In this document: piece after piece, positions 5,304 through 14,284 of the stretch
Numbering within the stretch: position 1 is the first letter of the stretch
Layout: every line of letters starts with the position of its first letter
NCBI GenBank assembly: GCA_045106295.1
Contig: JBGCEI010000127.1
Coordinates: 1 to 15,018 of the forward strand
Reading direction: 5' to 3'
DNA: 15,018 nucleotides
Source: WTJX01 sp045106295
Lineage (GTDB): Bacteria > Bacteroidota > Bacteroidia > Cytophagales > JAAEPT01
Program-made: the position numbers and the translations under genes
Notes under the pieces: generated by a model
Seen by the model: the letters and a program-made list of their open reading frames with translations, nothing else
Databases searched by the model: none
Told to the model about the DNA's origin: nothing

Positions 5304-6848
5304 TTAATCGACATTATCATGTAAGAACTTATTTTTACCTAAACCTTCGTCGTTGTCATTCAGATTGTAGCGAGAAATATTGCTTTCACTAGAGTCTTGT
5401 ACTTTTTTCAGTGTTACTTTCTTTCTTTTGTAAGCAGGTACTTCTAAGCGTTCTTTGAAGTCTTCAATCTCACTTTGGTTCAAGTAATTATTGCGATTAT
5501 TAGCTTCTTTTAGCATCGCAATACGTTGCTTAGATTGTTCTATTAATCTATTCTTTTTGTATTCCAGTTCACTAGCATCAGGCTCTTCTATTCTATTGGT
5601 ATCTTCTGAATTAGAAGGTGTATGGTCTATTTCTTCTTCTGTAACTTCATATTCTCCATCTATTTGAAAATATACTTTATCATCTTCAGAAACAGTTTCT
5701 TCCTCATTCTTAGGAGTCGATGAAACAGGTATTTCTTCTAATGGTACATTATTTTGTGATGGGGTAGAAGCTATTCGTGATTTTTGTTCTTCTTGAAATA
5801 AATTGGTTTGCTTTGGTCTAGAAGATTCTAAATCAAAAACAGTCCGTTCGAAATAGTCTTTTACTTGAGCACCTTCATTGAATCCGGTGGCTACAATAGT
5901 AACTCTAATCTGATCGCCTAGTTCAACATCGACACCTTGTCCAAAAATAGTATCTGCCTCTACACCCGCTTGTTCTTCAATGTAATCTGTGATTTCAGCC
6001 AGTTCATCCATTGTTAGCTCTTGCTCTTCTCCATAAGAGATAGAGAGTAAGATTTTACGTGCACCACGGATGTCTCTGTTATTCAGTAAGGGAGAAGATA
6101 AAGCCTCTTCTACCGCTCTTTTTGCTCTGTTTTCACCACCAGTAGAGGCAGAGCCCATTACTGCTGGTCCAGAACCTTTCATAACTGTTTTTACATCTTC
6201 AAAGTCTACATTTACTTCGCTTGTTACTGTGATGATTTCAGCAATACTTTTAGCGGCAGTGTTTAAGATGTTATCTGCTTTTGCAAATGCTTCTCTTATG
6301 GCTAGGTTACCGTAAATCTCTCTTAATTTATCGTTGGTAATGACCAATACCGTATCACAGTTTTCTTTCATTTCTGCAATCCCTTTGTCGGCAGTTCCCA
6401 TTTTTCTTTTTCCTTCAAAAGAGAAAGGTGCGGTTACAATACCTACTGTCAAGATATCTAGTTCTTTGGCTATTTTAGCAATTACTGGTGCTGCTCCAGT
6501 ACCTGTTCCACCACCCATGCCAGCAGTGATAAACAACATTTTTGTGTTGTCTACTAATAGGTCTCTGATCTCATTTCTACTTTCTTTAGCTGCATTCATT
6601 CCTACTTCAGGGTTGGCACCAGCACCTAGTCCTTCTGTCAGGTTAGCTCCAATTTGTAATTTTGTACGTACTGGACTAGAAGCCAATGCTTGCACATCTG
6701 TGTTACAGACGACAAACTCTACGTCTTTAATTCCAAAGTTGTACATGTGATTTACGGCATTGCTACCACCTCCACCTACTCCAATTACTTTTATGATGGA
6801 ACGATTCTGCTTTGGCAGGTCAAACTGATACATTGTGTTGTTTTCCAT
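5304..6848 (-). CDS. ftsZ: Cell division GTPase FtsZ
   Basis: FtsZ polymerises with GTP into the Z-ring that organises septation. This 514-residue form has the tubulin-like core at 15-323: GVGGGGSNAVNH (23-34), the GTP signature AGMGGGTGTGAAPV (109-122), TAPFSFEGKRK (139-149) and the catalytic T7 loop NVDFEDVK (213-220). An acidic, low-complexity linker runs from about 340 to 465. The conserved FtsA-binding peptide is EVPAYKRKKV at 469-478 but is not terminal: 36 more residues follow, ending FLHDNVD, the arrangement that I know from Bacteroidota FtsZ. The start is ATG at 6848; Met6 is an alternative. It is the last gene of the cluster, 31 bases after ftsA in an AT-rich gap. No gene follows on this strand before the long palindrome. 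Confidence 0.98.
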   Translation of the reverse strand: MENNTMYQFDLPKQNRSIIKVIGVGGGGSNAVNHMYNFGIKDVEFVVCNTDVQALASSPVRTKLQIGANLTEGLGAGANPEVGMNAAKESRNEIRDLLVDNTKMLFITAGMGGGTGTGAAPVIAKIAKELDILTVGIVTAPFSFEGKRKMGTADKGIAEMKENCDTVLVITNDKLREIYGNLAIREAFAKADNILNTAAKSIAEIITVTSEVNVDFEDVKTVMKGSGPAVMGSASTGGENRAKRAVEEALSSPLLNNRDIRGARKILLSISYGEEQELTMDELAEITDYIEEQAGVEADTIFGQGVDVELGDQIRVTIVATGFNEGAQVKDYFERTVFDLESSRPKQTNLFQEEQKSRIASTPSQNNVPLEEIPVSSTPKNEEETVSEDDKVYFQIDGEYEVTEEEIDHTPSNSEDTNRIEEPDASELEYKKNRLIEQSKQRIAMLKEANNRNNYLNQSEIEDFKERLEVPAYKRKKVTLKKVQDSSESNISRYNLNDNDEGLGKNKFLHDNVD

Positions 6849-6879
6849 GATTATTTATTTAAAATTTTGGTTCTCTTTT

Positions 6880-8190
6880 TTAGTCTTCTAAATCGTCTAG
6901 TAACAGTCCTTTTGTTCTGTCTAGTATTTTTTTGAAAAATTCTTTTCCTTGATCTTTTTTCAATACTTTATTTCCAGCTAGTGGTAGTTGGAATTCATTG
7001 TATTTATTTTCTCTGTCGTCAATAGCCCTAAATCCAGAAAGAACTAATCCAATTCCTGTTGCGTAAGAAGGGCTTTTAATGCCGTCAAATCTACTTTTAC
7101 CGAGATGTTCATTTGGAAATCCTACTCTAGCATCTATTCCAGTCATGTATTCAAACAATTCTCTTACATGTTTCAGTTGAGAGCCTCCTCCTGTAATCAC
7201 TAAACCACCTGCTAATTTGTTTTCGTAACCAGAACGGACAATCTCTGAATGAATTAATTCAATAATTTCTTGCATCCTAGCTTCAATGATGCAGGCTAGA
7301 TTTTTTACAGAAATTTCTTTTGGAGCTCTGTTTCGTAAACCAGGAATAGAGATTACATCTTTTTCGCTTGCCTCGTTAGAAATGGCTTTACCAAATTTCA
7401 TTTTTAATTGCTCTGCCTGATTTTGTAATACATTACATCCATCTTTAATATCTGATGTGATGATGTTTCCACCAAAAGGAATTACGGCCGTATGCCTGAT
7501 GATGTTGTCATGGAAGACAGCCAAATCTGTTGTTCCACCACCTATGTCTATGATCGCAACCCCAGCTTCTTTTTCTTCTTCACTGAGCACAGCTAAACTA
7601 GACGCTAGTGGTTCTAATACGAGATTCATAATTTCCATACTTCCTCTTTGGCTAGACTCTGCTCGTCTTACACATTTGTTGATGTTGTTAATTGCCGTTG
7701 TATGAGCGGTGATTACATGGAAGTCTGCTTCTAAACGCATACCTACCATTCCAACAGGATCGTTGATTCCTTCTTCAAAATCTACCGTGTAGTCTTGTGG
7801 CATCACATGGATAATCTCGTTCCCTGGAGGAGTTACGATTTTGTACATGTCTTGCGTTAAACGATTGACGTCTGTTACACCTATTTCATCTTCTTGACTG
7901 TCTCTCATGATGCTACCATGATTAATAGAGCTTTTAATGTGCTGTCCTGCTATCCCTACATTTACTTCACCAATGCTTACGCCTGATTCATCTTCAGCGA
8001 GTTGAATGGCTTTGTTGATGGCATTTACTGTTTTGTCGATATTAGTTACCATTCCACGAATTACTCCGTCAGATACGGCTTTGCCCATACCAAGTATTTC
8101 TAACTTTCCATATTCGTTTTTTCTACCTACGATTACACAGATTTTAGTTGTTCCAATATCTAATCCGACTACTATTTTATTATCGCTCAT
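6880..8190 (-). CDS. ftsA: Cell division protein FtsA
   Basis: FtsA is the actin-like ATPase that tethers FtsZ filaments to the inner membrane and recruits later divisome proteins. With the start that I chose the protein is 436 residues: phosphate-1 LDIGTTKICVIVG at 10-22, the FtsA-specific 1C region at roughly 80-160, phosphate-2 DIGGGTTDLAVF at 215-226, and the adenosine motif TGGGSQL at 333-339. A C-terminal amphipathic helix (FFKKILDRTKGLLLD, 418-432) fits the membrane-targeting sequence. I prefer the ATG at 8188-8190, one base after the ftsQ stop (TAA-A-ATG). A GTG at 8197-8199 would add three residues and overlap ftsQ, but conserved sequence begins only after the ATG. ftsA and ftsZ are neighbours as in most bacteria. 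Confidence 0.96.
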   Translation of the reverse strand: MSDNKIVVGLDIGTTKICVIVGRKNEYGKLEILGMGKAVSDGVIRGMVTNIDKTVNAINKAIQLAEDESGVSIGEVNVGIAGQHIKSSINHGSIMRDSQEDEIGVTDVNRLTQDMYKIVTPPGNEIIHVMPQDYTVDFEEGINDPVGMVGMRLEADFHVITAHTTAINNINKCVRRAESSQRGSMEIMNLVLEPLASSLAVLSEEEKEAGVAIIDIGGGTTDLAVFHDNIIRHTAVIPFGGNIITSDIKDGCNVLQNQAEQLKMKFGKAISNEASEKDVISIPGLRNRAPKEISVKNLACIIEARMQEIIELIHSEIVRSGYENKLAGGLVITGGGSQLKHVRELFEYMTGIDARVGFPNEHLGKSRFDGIKSPSYATGIGLVLSGFRAIDDRENKYNEFQLPLAGNKVLKKDQGKEFFKKILDRTKGLLLDDLED

Positions 8191-8191
8191 T

Positions 8192-8953
8192 TTATTCACA
8201 AATTATTTGATCCCTGTATTTTACATCTACTTTTGAATAGGTATTCCACCCTTTGGTTAGAAGTACTTTACTGTAGAATATTTTTATTTTTTTTAATTTC
8301 GTTAGATAGTTATCTGTATTTCCAAAAATAATTTTCTGCTTCGTTACCTGAGGGTAGATAGTTAATTCGTCGTATCGGTTGATGTCGTAGTAGGCAAATT
8401 GTTTACTGAAAAAAGGATCGTTGTTGACGTATTGAATAAATTCATAGAACTCTTTGTCTTTTTCTGTAGTAATAGAATTGTTGCGCAAAATAGAAGACCG
8501 CCCGTCAATAGAGACAATAGGCACTCTTGCCGTAAATCGTCTAGTCGTATGAAATATATCTTGGTTTTCACCTAAATAAAATGACTTATTATTTTTCATT
8601 ACTCGTGCAATAGGACTACGCTGGGTTAGTTGTATGTTTAGCGTTCCGTCTAACATTTTAAATACTTGTGCTGTTTTAATAAACTGATCTTTCTTTAATG
8701 CTTTTTCCATACGTTTAATATCGAGAGAGCTTACTGGGTTTCCTTTAATGCTTTTTCTACCTCTTTTAGTAATCAAATCTTTGATGTGTTGCTGATCCAC
8801 AAATTTATATTCATCCCCATTTTCTATGTTGATGCTAATTTTTTCACAAATCACTTGAGACTGCTCTGTATCCGCAAAGCTGACCAATCCACCCACTATT
8901 AGCAGCGCTAACAGTTGTTTTACTTTATTCCATATGGTGGTTGTTATTTTCAT
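8192..8953 (-). CDS. ftsQ: Cell division protein FtsQ/DivIB
   Basis: FtsQ is a bitopic inner-membrane protein that connects early cytoplasmic division proteins with the FtsB/FtsL and FtsW/FtsI complex. The 253-residue protein has a short cytoplasmic N-terminus, one membrane helix (about 8-26), a POTRA-like domain (about 36-113, including the LTQRSPIARV ending at 109-118) and a periplasmic beta domain (about 120-250) ending VDVKYRDQIICE. FtsQ diverges strongly in sequence, so the call depends partly on position between murC and ftsA. The start is ATG at 8953; 47 bases separate it from murC, filled by a TTAGC heptamer array. No ddl lies between murC and ftsQ, unlike E. coli. The gene ends one base before ftsA. 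Confidence 0.9.
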   Translation of the reverse strand: MKITTTIWNKVKQLLALLIVGGLVSFADTEQSQVICEKISINIENGDEYKFVDQQHIKDLITKRGRKSIKGNPVSSLDIKRMEKALKKDQFIKTAQVFKMLDGTLNIQLTQRSPIARVMKNNKSFYLGENQDIFHTTRRFTARVPIVSIDGRSSILRNNSITTEKDKEFYEFIQYVNNDPFFSKQFAYYDINRYDELTIYPQVTKQKIIFGNTDNYLTKLKKIKIFYSKVLLTKGWNTYSKVDVKYRDQIICE

Positions 8954-8963
8954 TTTTTTCAGG

Positions 8964-8991
8964 TATTAGCTTCTAGCAATCAGCTCTTAGC
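8964..8991. repeat. Heptamer array (nnnTAGC) in the murC-ftsQ gap
   Basis: Four consecutive 7-nt units all end AGC: TATTAGC at 8964-8970, TTCTAGC at 8971-8977, then units at 8978-8984 and 8985-8991. The array fills most of the 47-base gap, between the murC stop (9001) and the ftsQ start (8953), in a cluster where many junctions overlap. Confidence 0.65.
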
Positions 8992-9000
8992 CTTTTTAGA

Positions 9001-10431
9001 TTATCTTGTTAATTTTTTAAATGTGTTTTTAATTGTTTGTATGGAGCTAGTGCTCATTAGTACTTTTTTAATTGGCTCTATTAATTGATCAATATCTCCG
9101 GCCCCTAATGTCATAATTACTTCAGGTCTATTCTTTTTTAAGTGGTTAGTAAGGCTGTTTTTATTAACCAAATGTTTGTTTTTTAAAGTGACTTGATCAA
9201 GCAAATGTTGCGAGTCAATTCCTGCAATTGGTAATTCTCTTGCTGCGTAAATATCCAATAACAAGAGCTCGTCTACTTGAGATAAATTATTCGCAAACCC
9301 TTGCATAAAATCTCTTGTCCTAGAAAATAAATGCGGCTGAAAAACGACAGTTAGTTTTTTAGTTGGATACAATTGCCTTGCGGCTAATACCGCAGCTTGC
9401 ACCTCTAATGGATGATGGGCATAGTCATCGATAAAAACGGTCTTCTCGTTTTGCAATACAAACTCAAATCTTCTTTTAATTCCTTTGAAAGAGGTTATTC
9501 CTTTTTTAATGTCTTTTGGCGTCACGCCTTTACTTAATGCCATAGTAATAGCAGCCAATGCATTTTCTACATTGTGCATACCTGGTAAAGAAAGTGCTAA
9601 ATCGTTGATATGTTGTGTGTCGCTGATGTAATCAAAGATATATTTACCATCTTGAATTCTAAGATTGTCGGTGTAGATTTCACTTCCATTTATGCTGTAG
9701 CATACCGAGTGGACGTGTGCATTTTGAAAGTCTAATGCTGTCTTTACTTCTTTAGAAGCCACCACTTCACCACTTTCTTGTACCTGTGTAGCAAATAGCT
9801 GAAACGACTCAATGAGCGACTCGTGTGTGTCGTAAATATCTAAATGATCTGGGTCAATGGATGTAATAATAGCATCGGTAGGAAACAGTTTTAAGAAGGA
9901 TCGATCGAATTCATCGGCTTCCACTACAGCGATGGCAGTGTCTAAACTTCCTTTATTGGCAATAAAATTAGATTGGTAGTTGGCAGGAATTCCTCCTAAA
10001 AATGCGGTGCAGTTTTTTCCTCCTTCTAATAATAAGTGTGCTAATAACGAGGAGGTAGTTGTTTTTCCATGTGTTCCTGCAACGGCTATGGTTTCTATGT
10101 CTTTGGTGATTAGTCCCAATACTTCAGAACGTTTGAGTACGGTGAAATTATTTTTCTTAAAGTAACATAGTTCCTTGTGTTGCAATGGAATGGCAGGAGT
10201 GTAAACAATTAGCGTGTCGTTTGCGTCTTTGAATTCAGGAGTGATATTTTTCTCACTGTCTTCAAAGTGTACATTGATCCCATCGGCTATCAGTTGTTCA
10301 ATTAGTGGCGTTCTTCCACGGTCATATCCACCTACGGTGTAGTTGTTGTGAGTAAACCATTTGGCTAATGCACTCATACCGATTCCGCCGATCCCAATAA
10401 AATAAACGCTATGGAAGTCTGTTAATTTCAC
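9001..10431 (-). CDS. murC: UDP-N-acetylmuramate--L-alanine ligase
   Basis: MurC is the cytoplasmic ATP-dependent ligase that adds L-Ala to UDP-MurNAc, the first stem-peptide residue. The 476-residue protein shows the MurC N-terminus VYFIGIGGIGMSALAKWF (9-26), the P-loop AGTHGKTTTSS (118-128), EADEFDRSFL (171-180), DPDHLDIY (193-200), GMHNVENALAA (284-294), FKGIKRRFE (315-323) and DDYAHHPLEV (335-344). The start is GTG (10429-10431), which overlaps the murG TGA by four bases (GTGA); the conserved region begins eight residues in, so this start fits. The related ligase Mpl, which recycles murein tripeptide, shares these motifs, but the position between murG and ftsQ favours MurC. Confidence 0.96.
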   Translation of the reverse strand: MKLTDFHSVYFIGIGGIGMSALAKWFTHNNYTVGGYDRGRTPLIEQLIADGINVHFEDSEKNITPEFKDANDTLIVYTPAIPLQHKELCYFKKNNFTVLKRSEVLGLITKDIETIAVAGTHGKTTTSSLLAHLLLEGGKNCTAFLGGIPANYQSNFIANKGSLDTAIAVVEADEFDRSFLKLFPTDAIITSIDPDHLDIYDTHESLIESFQLFATQVQESGEVVASKEVKTALDFQNAHVHSVCYSINGSEIYTDNLRIQDGKYIFDYISDTQHINDLALSLPGMHNVENALAAITMALSKGVTPKDIKKGITSFKGIKRRFEFVLQNEKTVFIDDYAHHPLEVQAAVLAARQLYPTKKLTVVFQPHLFSRTRDFMQGFANNLSQVDELLLLDIYAARELPIAGIDSQHLLDQVTLKNKHLVNKNSLTNHLKKNRPEVIMTLGAGDIDQLIEPIKKVLMSTSSIQTIKNTFKKLTR

Positions 10432-11549
10432 CCTCTTTTTTCTACAATTAGTTGTTCTATTACATCGACTATCTCTGCTGCTGCTTTTGGCTTGGCGATA
10501 GATAAAATGTTGTTACTTAATACCGTTTTTTCTTGTTCGTTTTTCACCAAGTCCATCGCTAATGGAATTAAACGCTCCATTGCCATACTGTCTTTTACTA
10601 GTAGCGCAGCATGTATGTCTACCAATGCTTGTGCGTTTTTAGTCTGGTGATCTTCTGCTACATTGGGAGAAGGCACTAATACGGCTGCTTTTCCTGCTAC
10701 GGCTAATTCTGAAATAGAGAGTGCGCCTGCTCTGGAGATCACGACATCCGCCGCTTGATATGCTAAATCCATTTCGTAAATGAATTCTGATACATAGATG
10801 TCTGAAAAACGGCTACATACATTTTTTTCTATTTCTTTGAAATAGGTTTTTCCTGTTTGCCAAATCAATTGTATTCTTCCTTGATGGATAGTGTCTACAT
10901 GGTTCTTTACCGCTTCGTTAATTGTTTTAGCCCCTAAACTTCCACCTATTACGAGGATGGTAGGTAGGTCTGATTTCATTCCGAAATGAGCTAATGCTTC
11001 TTCTTTCGTTTTGGAAGGATTGGTAATATCTGTCCGTACAGGATTTCCTGTAATGACTATCTTTTCTTTAGGGAAGAAATCTTCCATCTTTTCGTGTGCC
11101 ACGCATACTTTGTCTACTTTACCCGCTACCCATTGATTGGTCATTCCTGCAAAAGCATTTTGTTCTTGAATAATGCTCACTTTATTACGGCGGGCCATCT
11201 TCACTAAAGGAGCACTTGCATAGCCTCCGAAACCAGCTACTGCATCAGGTCTGAATTTTGTAATAATTAATTTTCCTTTTATTAAACTAAAAATCAGTTT
11301 AATAGGAAACAGGATATTCTTAACAGAAAGAATCTTACGCTGTAAACCACTGATCCATAAGCCAATAATGTGATAACCTGCTTTTGGAACTTTTTCCATT
11401 TCCATGCGTCCTTTGGCACCAACAAAAAGCACTTCGTTTTTAGGGTTACGAGCCTTTACTTCGTTAGCTACGGCAATGGCTGGATAAATGTGCCCGCCAG
11501 TACCTCCGCCACTAATAATAATACGATATGGTTTATTTAATTGCTCCAT
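10428..11549 (-). CDS. murG: UDP-GlcNAc:lipid I N-acetylglucosaminyltransferase MurG
   Basis: MurG is a peripheral inner-membrane glycosyltransferase (GT28 family, GT-B fold) that moves GlcNAc from UDP-GlcNAc onto lipid I to give lipid II. Its 373 residues show the first glycine loop SGGGTGGHIYPA (13-24), GFGGYASAP (106-114), EQNAFAGMTN (129-138), GNPVR (168-172), GGSLGA (202-207), SRAGALSISELA (272-283) and the donor-binding PSPNVAEDHQTKNA (293-306). The ATG start lies two bases after the ftsW stop, and the stop overlaps the murC GTG start, so it is tightly packed in the cluster. Confidence 0.97.
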   Translation of the reverse strand: MEQLNKPYRIIISGGGTGGHIYPAIAVANEVKARNPKNEVLFVGAKGRMEMEKVPKAGYHIIGLWISGLQRKILSVKNILFPIKLIFSLIKGKLIITKFRPDAVAGFGGYASAPLVKMARRNKVSIIQEQNAFAGMTNQWVAGKVDKVCVAHEKMEDFFPKEKIVITGNPVRTDITNPSKTKEEALAHFGMKSDLPTILVIGGSLGAKTINEAVKNHVDTIHQGRIQLIWQTGKTYFKEIEKNVCSRFSDIYVSEFIYEMDLAYQAADVVISRAGALSISELAVAGKAAVLVPSPNVAEDHQTKNAQALVDIHAALLVKDSMAMERLIPLAMDLVKNEQEKTVLSNNILSIAKPKAAAEIVDVIEQLIVEKRG

Positions 11550-11551
11550 TA

Positions 11552-12802
11552 TTAGATACTTAATTCTATGGTTGAATTGTCAATCATATCATCTTGTTCA
11601 TTCTTTATTAATTCCATTGGTTCTTCTTCTCTTTTTATCACGCTGTTTCTACCCATTCCTCTAATCTCTTCTCGTAAATCGCCTCTACTTACACTTAGAA
11701 TAATTCCTAGAGACACACCTGTAAATAAGAGAGAAGTTCCTCCCATACTTAGTATGGGTAAGGATAAACCTGTTACTGGCGCTAACCCTACTACCACCAT
11801 CATATTTATCATGGCTTGGATTACTAGACTAAAGGTTAGCCCTACAGATAATAATCCGCCAAATGCTTTCTCTGAGGTGGTAGCTACTTTCATTCCTCTG
11901 TACAACAGAACTAGGAATAATAGAATAACGATGACGCCCATAATAACCCCGTACTCTTCGTTGATGATAGCGAAAATATAATCGGCGTAAGCAACAGGTA
12001 AATGATACGACTGACTACTATGTCCCCAACCAACGCCAAAGAAACCTCCTTTTGCTATGGCAATGAATGACTGCTGTACCTGATACGGAAGTTGCTCAGG
12101 AGGAGTGCTTCCTGTTGCCATTCCCCACCAACTAATTATCCTGCTTACAGCGGTGTTTCCACGTTGACCTACTATGAGGGCTAGTCCTAAGAATACAATA
12201 CCGATCCCTATTAATTTTAATAAAGAATTGATAGGAACTCTACCGACAAACATGATGACCATACAGGTAGCAAATAACATCATAGCGGTAGATAAATCGG
12301 AGAGTGCAATCAACCCACAGATGGTTCCACACCACAATAAAATAGGTAATAACGAAGTTTTGAAGTCTTCAATATTTTTTTGTCTTTTGGCTAACATACT
12401 CGCCAGGTTAGTAATTAGCGCTAGTTTGGCTAAGTCGGATGTTTGGAATGTTTGATTGATTATTGGGATCATTAACCAACGGCTGGCATCGTTTTCAGTC
12501 ACTCCATTGAAATAGGTTAAAATCAATAAAGGAACAGATAGGAGTAGGGCTATTCTAGAGATTTTAGAATAGTACACATAGTTGATATTGTGCGCCACCC
12601 ACGTAGCACCCAACCCTAATAAAAGCAATAAACTATGCTTTATTAAGTAGTGCTCGGTGTTTCCTCCCATATATCTGAATGCAGGAGCACTAGCGGCACT
12701 GTACACCACTAACGTACTCAGCATAGACAGTAAAATAACTACTGTCCAGATAACTGGGTCACCTTTTAAATTGTTCCGTATCCAATCTTGTACTTTTATC
12801 AT
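11552..12802 (-). CDS. ftsW: SEDS-family septal peptidoglycan polymerase FtsW
   Basis: FtsW polymerises lipid II at the septum together with its partner transpeptidase FtsI. The 416-residue protein has about ten membrane helices and SEDS motifs: QTSDLAKLALI (120-130), SDLSTAMM (168-175), AIAKGGFFGVGWG (248-260), the LP...D segment ending at the probable catalytic Asp274 (ADYIFAIINEEYG, 272-284) and TGLSLPILSMGGTSLL (344-359). The Glu usual after LP in proteobacterial FtsW is Val here (LPVAYAD), while the Asp is kept. The C-terminal tail (377-416) is acidic. RodA is the close paralogue; position between murD and murG fixes it as FtsW. The ATG overlaps the murD stop (ATGA). Confidence 0.95.
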   Translation of the reverse strand: MIKVQDWIRNNLKGDPVIWTVVILLSMLSTLVVYSAASAPAFRYMGGNTEHYLIKHSLLLLLGLGATWVAHNINYVYYSKISRIALLLSVPLLILTYFNGVTENDASRWLMIPIINQTFQTSDLAKLALITNLASMLAKRQKNIEDFKTSLLPILLWCGTICGLIALSDLSTAMMLFATCMVIMFVGRVPINSLLKLIGIGIVFLGLALIVGQRGNTAVSRIISWWGMATGSTPPEQLPYQVQQSFIAIAKGGFFGVGWGHSSQSYHLPVAYADYIFAIINEEYGVIMGVIVILLFLVLLYRGMKVATTSEKAFGGLLSVGLTFSLVIQAMINMMVVVGLAPVTGLSLPILSMGGTSLLFTGVSLGIILSVSRGDLREEIRGMGRNSVIKREEEPMELIKNEQDDMIDNSTIELSI

Positions 12803-14181
12803 AAAAAGCTGTAGAGATTAAATCTTCTTTGTTTACGTTCTAAAGCACTTACGGCTTTCTTAAATTGATTTCCTCTGTCTTCGTAATTCTCGAATAGATC
12901 GAAACTTGCGCAAGCAGGCGACAACAATACGATGTCTCCTTTTTCTGCTAATTCATTAGCGAGTGTTACTGCTTCAGAGATATTATCCGTTTCAATAATG
13001 GTGTTTACTTTTCCTTCAAATGATTTTCTAAGCTTGGTATTGTCTTTCCCTAAGCAAACCATTGCTTTTACTTTTTCATATGCAATCTCTTCGATTTCTG
13101 AATAGTCATTTCCTTTGTCTACGCCGCCAGCAATCCAAATTAACGGTTTGTCGAAACTGTCTAAGGCATATTTGCTAGCATCTACATTTGTTGCTTTGGA
13201 ATCATTAATAAAACGTACACTGTTGATCATTCCCGTATCTTCCAATCGGTGAGGAACATTCTTGAATGAAGAGATTGTTGCCTGAATTTGTTCTTCCGTA
13301 ACACCTACTGCCATAGCCGCTAATACGGCAGACATCATGTTTACCGCATTATGCTTACCGTGTAACGGAAGCGTTACATTGTCCAAATGGAGCATCGTAC
13401 TGAAATGGTTGTTTACACTAAATTGTAGGTTGTCATTTTTTAAGTGAGCACCATTCAACATGTTTTCAGTAATAGAAACGGCTAATGGAAACGGTACTAA
13501 AGATTGTTTGGTGATTTCATTTTTAATGACTTCATCATCTGAGAAGAAAACGAAATAACCGCTTTTCTTCACATTTTGAAGAATTTTCATTTTAGCATCT
13601 GTGTATTTTTGAAAATCATTGTCATAACGATCCAAATGATCTGGTGTGATATTTAATAATACCGCCACATCCGCTCTAAATTTAGAGACCCCATCTAACT
13701 GGAAGCTACTTAGTTCTAATACATAGTAGTCGAATTTATCTTCGATTACTTGTTTGGCAAAGCTATCTCCAATGTTTCCTGCTACGCTTACTTTGTATCC
13801 TGCTCCTTTTAATAAGTGATGGATTAATAGGGTGGTAGTTGTTTTACCATTACTCCCAGTTACGCCAATAATTTTAGCTTCTGTGTAGCGAGAAGCAAAT
13901 TCGATTTCAGAAATAATAGCAATTCCCTTTTCTTTTGCTTGTATTACAATATTTGCTTCTTCAGGAATACCAGGGCTTTTTACAATTTCTTCTGTTTCTA
14001 ATACCTTACTTTCTGTATGGGTGTTTTCTTCATAAGAAATAGACCCTTTGTCTAGCTGTTTTTTGTAGTCTTCTCCAATGCTTCCATTGTCTGATACAAA
14101 AACGTCATATCCTTTTGCTTTGGCTAATAATGCGGCTCCTACTCCGCTCTCACCTGCACCTAATATGGTTATCTTTTTCAT
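12799..14181 (-). CDS. murD: UDP-N-acetylmuramoyl-L-alanine--D-glutamate ligase
   Basis: MurD is the cytoplasmic ligase that adds D-Glu to UDP-MurNAc-L-Ala. The 460-residue protein has an N-terminal Rossmann-like domain (ILGAGESGVGAALLA, 6-20), VKSPGIP (67-73), the P-loop VTGSNGKTTTT (107-117), ELSSFQLD (156-163), NITPDHLDRY (177-186), LHGKHNAVNMM (273-283), HRLE (311-314), NDSKATN (326-332), AGGVDKG (351-357) and the C-terminal LLSPACASFDLFENYEDRG. The SSFQL and GGVDKG motifs separate it from MurC, MurE and MurF. The start is ATG at 14181. The 196-bp gap to mraY is unusually wide for this cluster and made largely of short-period repeats, so murD may be less tightly coupled to the genes before it. 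Confidence 0.97.
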   Translation of the reverse strand: MKKITILGAGESGVGAALLAKAKGYDVFVSDNGSIGEDYKKQLDKGSISYEENTHTESKVLETEEIVKSPGIPEEANIVIQAKEKGIAIISEIEFASRYTEAKIIGVTGSNGKTTTTLLIHHLLKGAGYKVSVAGNIGDSFAKQVIEDKFDYYVLELSSFQLDGVSKFRADVAVLLNITPDHLDRYDNDFQKYTDAKMKILQNVKKSGYFVFFSDDEVIKNEITKQSLVPFPLAVSITENMLNGAHLKNDNLQFSVNNHFSTMLHLDNVTLPLHGKHNAVNMMSAVLAAMAVGVTEEQIQATISSFKNVPHRLEDTGMINSVRFINDSKATNVDASKYALDSFDKPLIWIAGGVDKGNDYSEIEEIAYEKVKAMVCLGKDNTKLRKSFEGKVNTIIETDNISEAVTLANELAEKGDIVLLSPACASFDLFENYEDRGNQFKKAVSALERKQRRFNLYSFL

Positions 14182-14195
14182 TGCTTTTTAAATTT

Positions 14196-14230
14196 AGTAT
14201 CAAGTAGTAAGTATCTAGTATCAAGACTTT
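14196..14230. repeat. Heptamer array (AGTATCA type) upstream of murD
   Basis: Five consecutive 7-nt units begin with AG; AGTATCA occurs exactly at 14196-14202 and 14217-14223, with one- to two-base variants between. It begins 15 bases upstream of the murD start codon. Of the arrays in the window this has the most similar units, so it may be the youngest. Confidence 0.75.
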
Positions 14231-14284
14231 AGCTCGTTGGCTACCCCTCTGTTTAGGGTAAATGAAAAACTAATTCCTCAATAT

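Noticed and set aside
6070..6750. Long plus-strand open frames opposite ftsZ, and similar ones opposite ftsA, ftsW and murC
   Set aside because: They lie wholly antisense to well-conserved genes and show no family motifs; they reflect codon bias of the real strand.
8191..8199. GTG start for ftsA three codons upstream of the ATG
   Set aside because: It would overlap the ftsQ stop and adds residues before the conserved region; the ATG one base after the ftsQ stop fits better.
382..8200. Origin of replication suggested by DnaA-box 9-mers (382-390 and TTATTCACA at 8192-8200)
   Set aside because: Only two scattered matches, one of them at the coding junction of ftsQ and ftsA. There is no clustering and no dnaA nearby.
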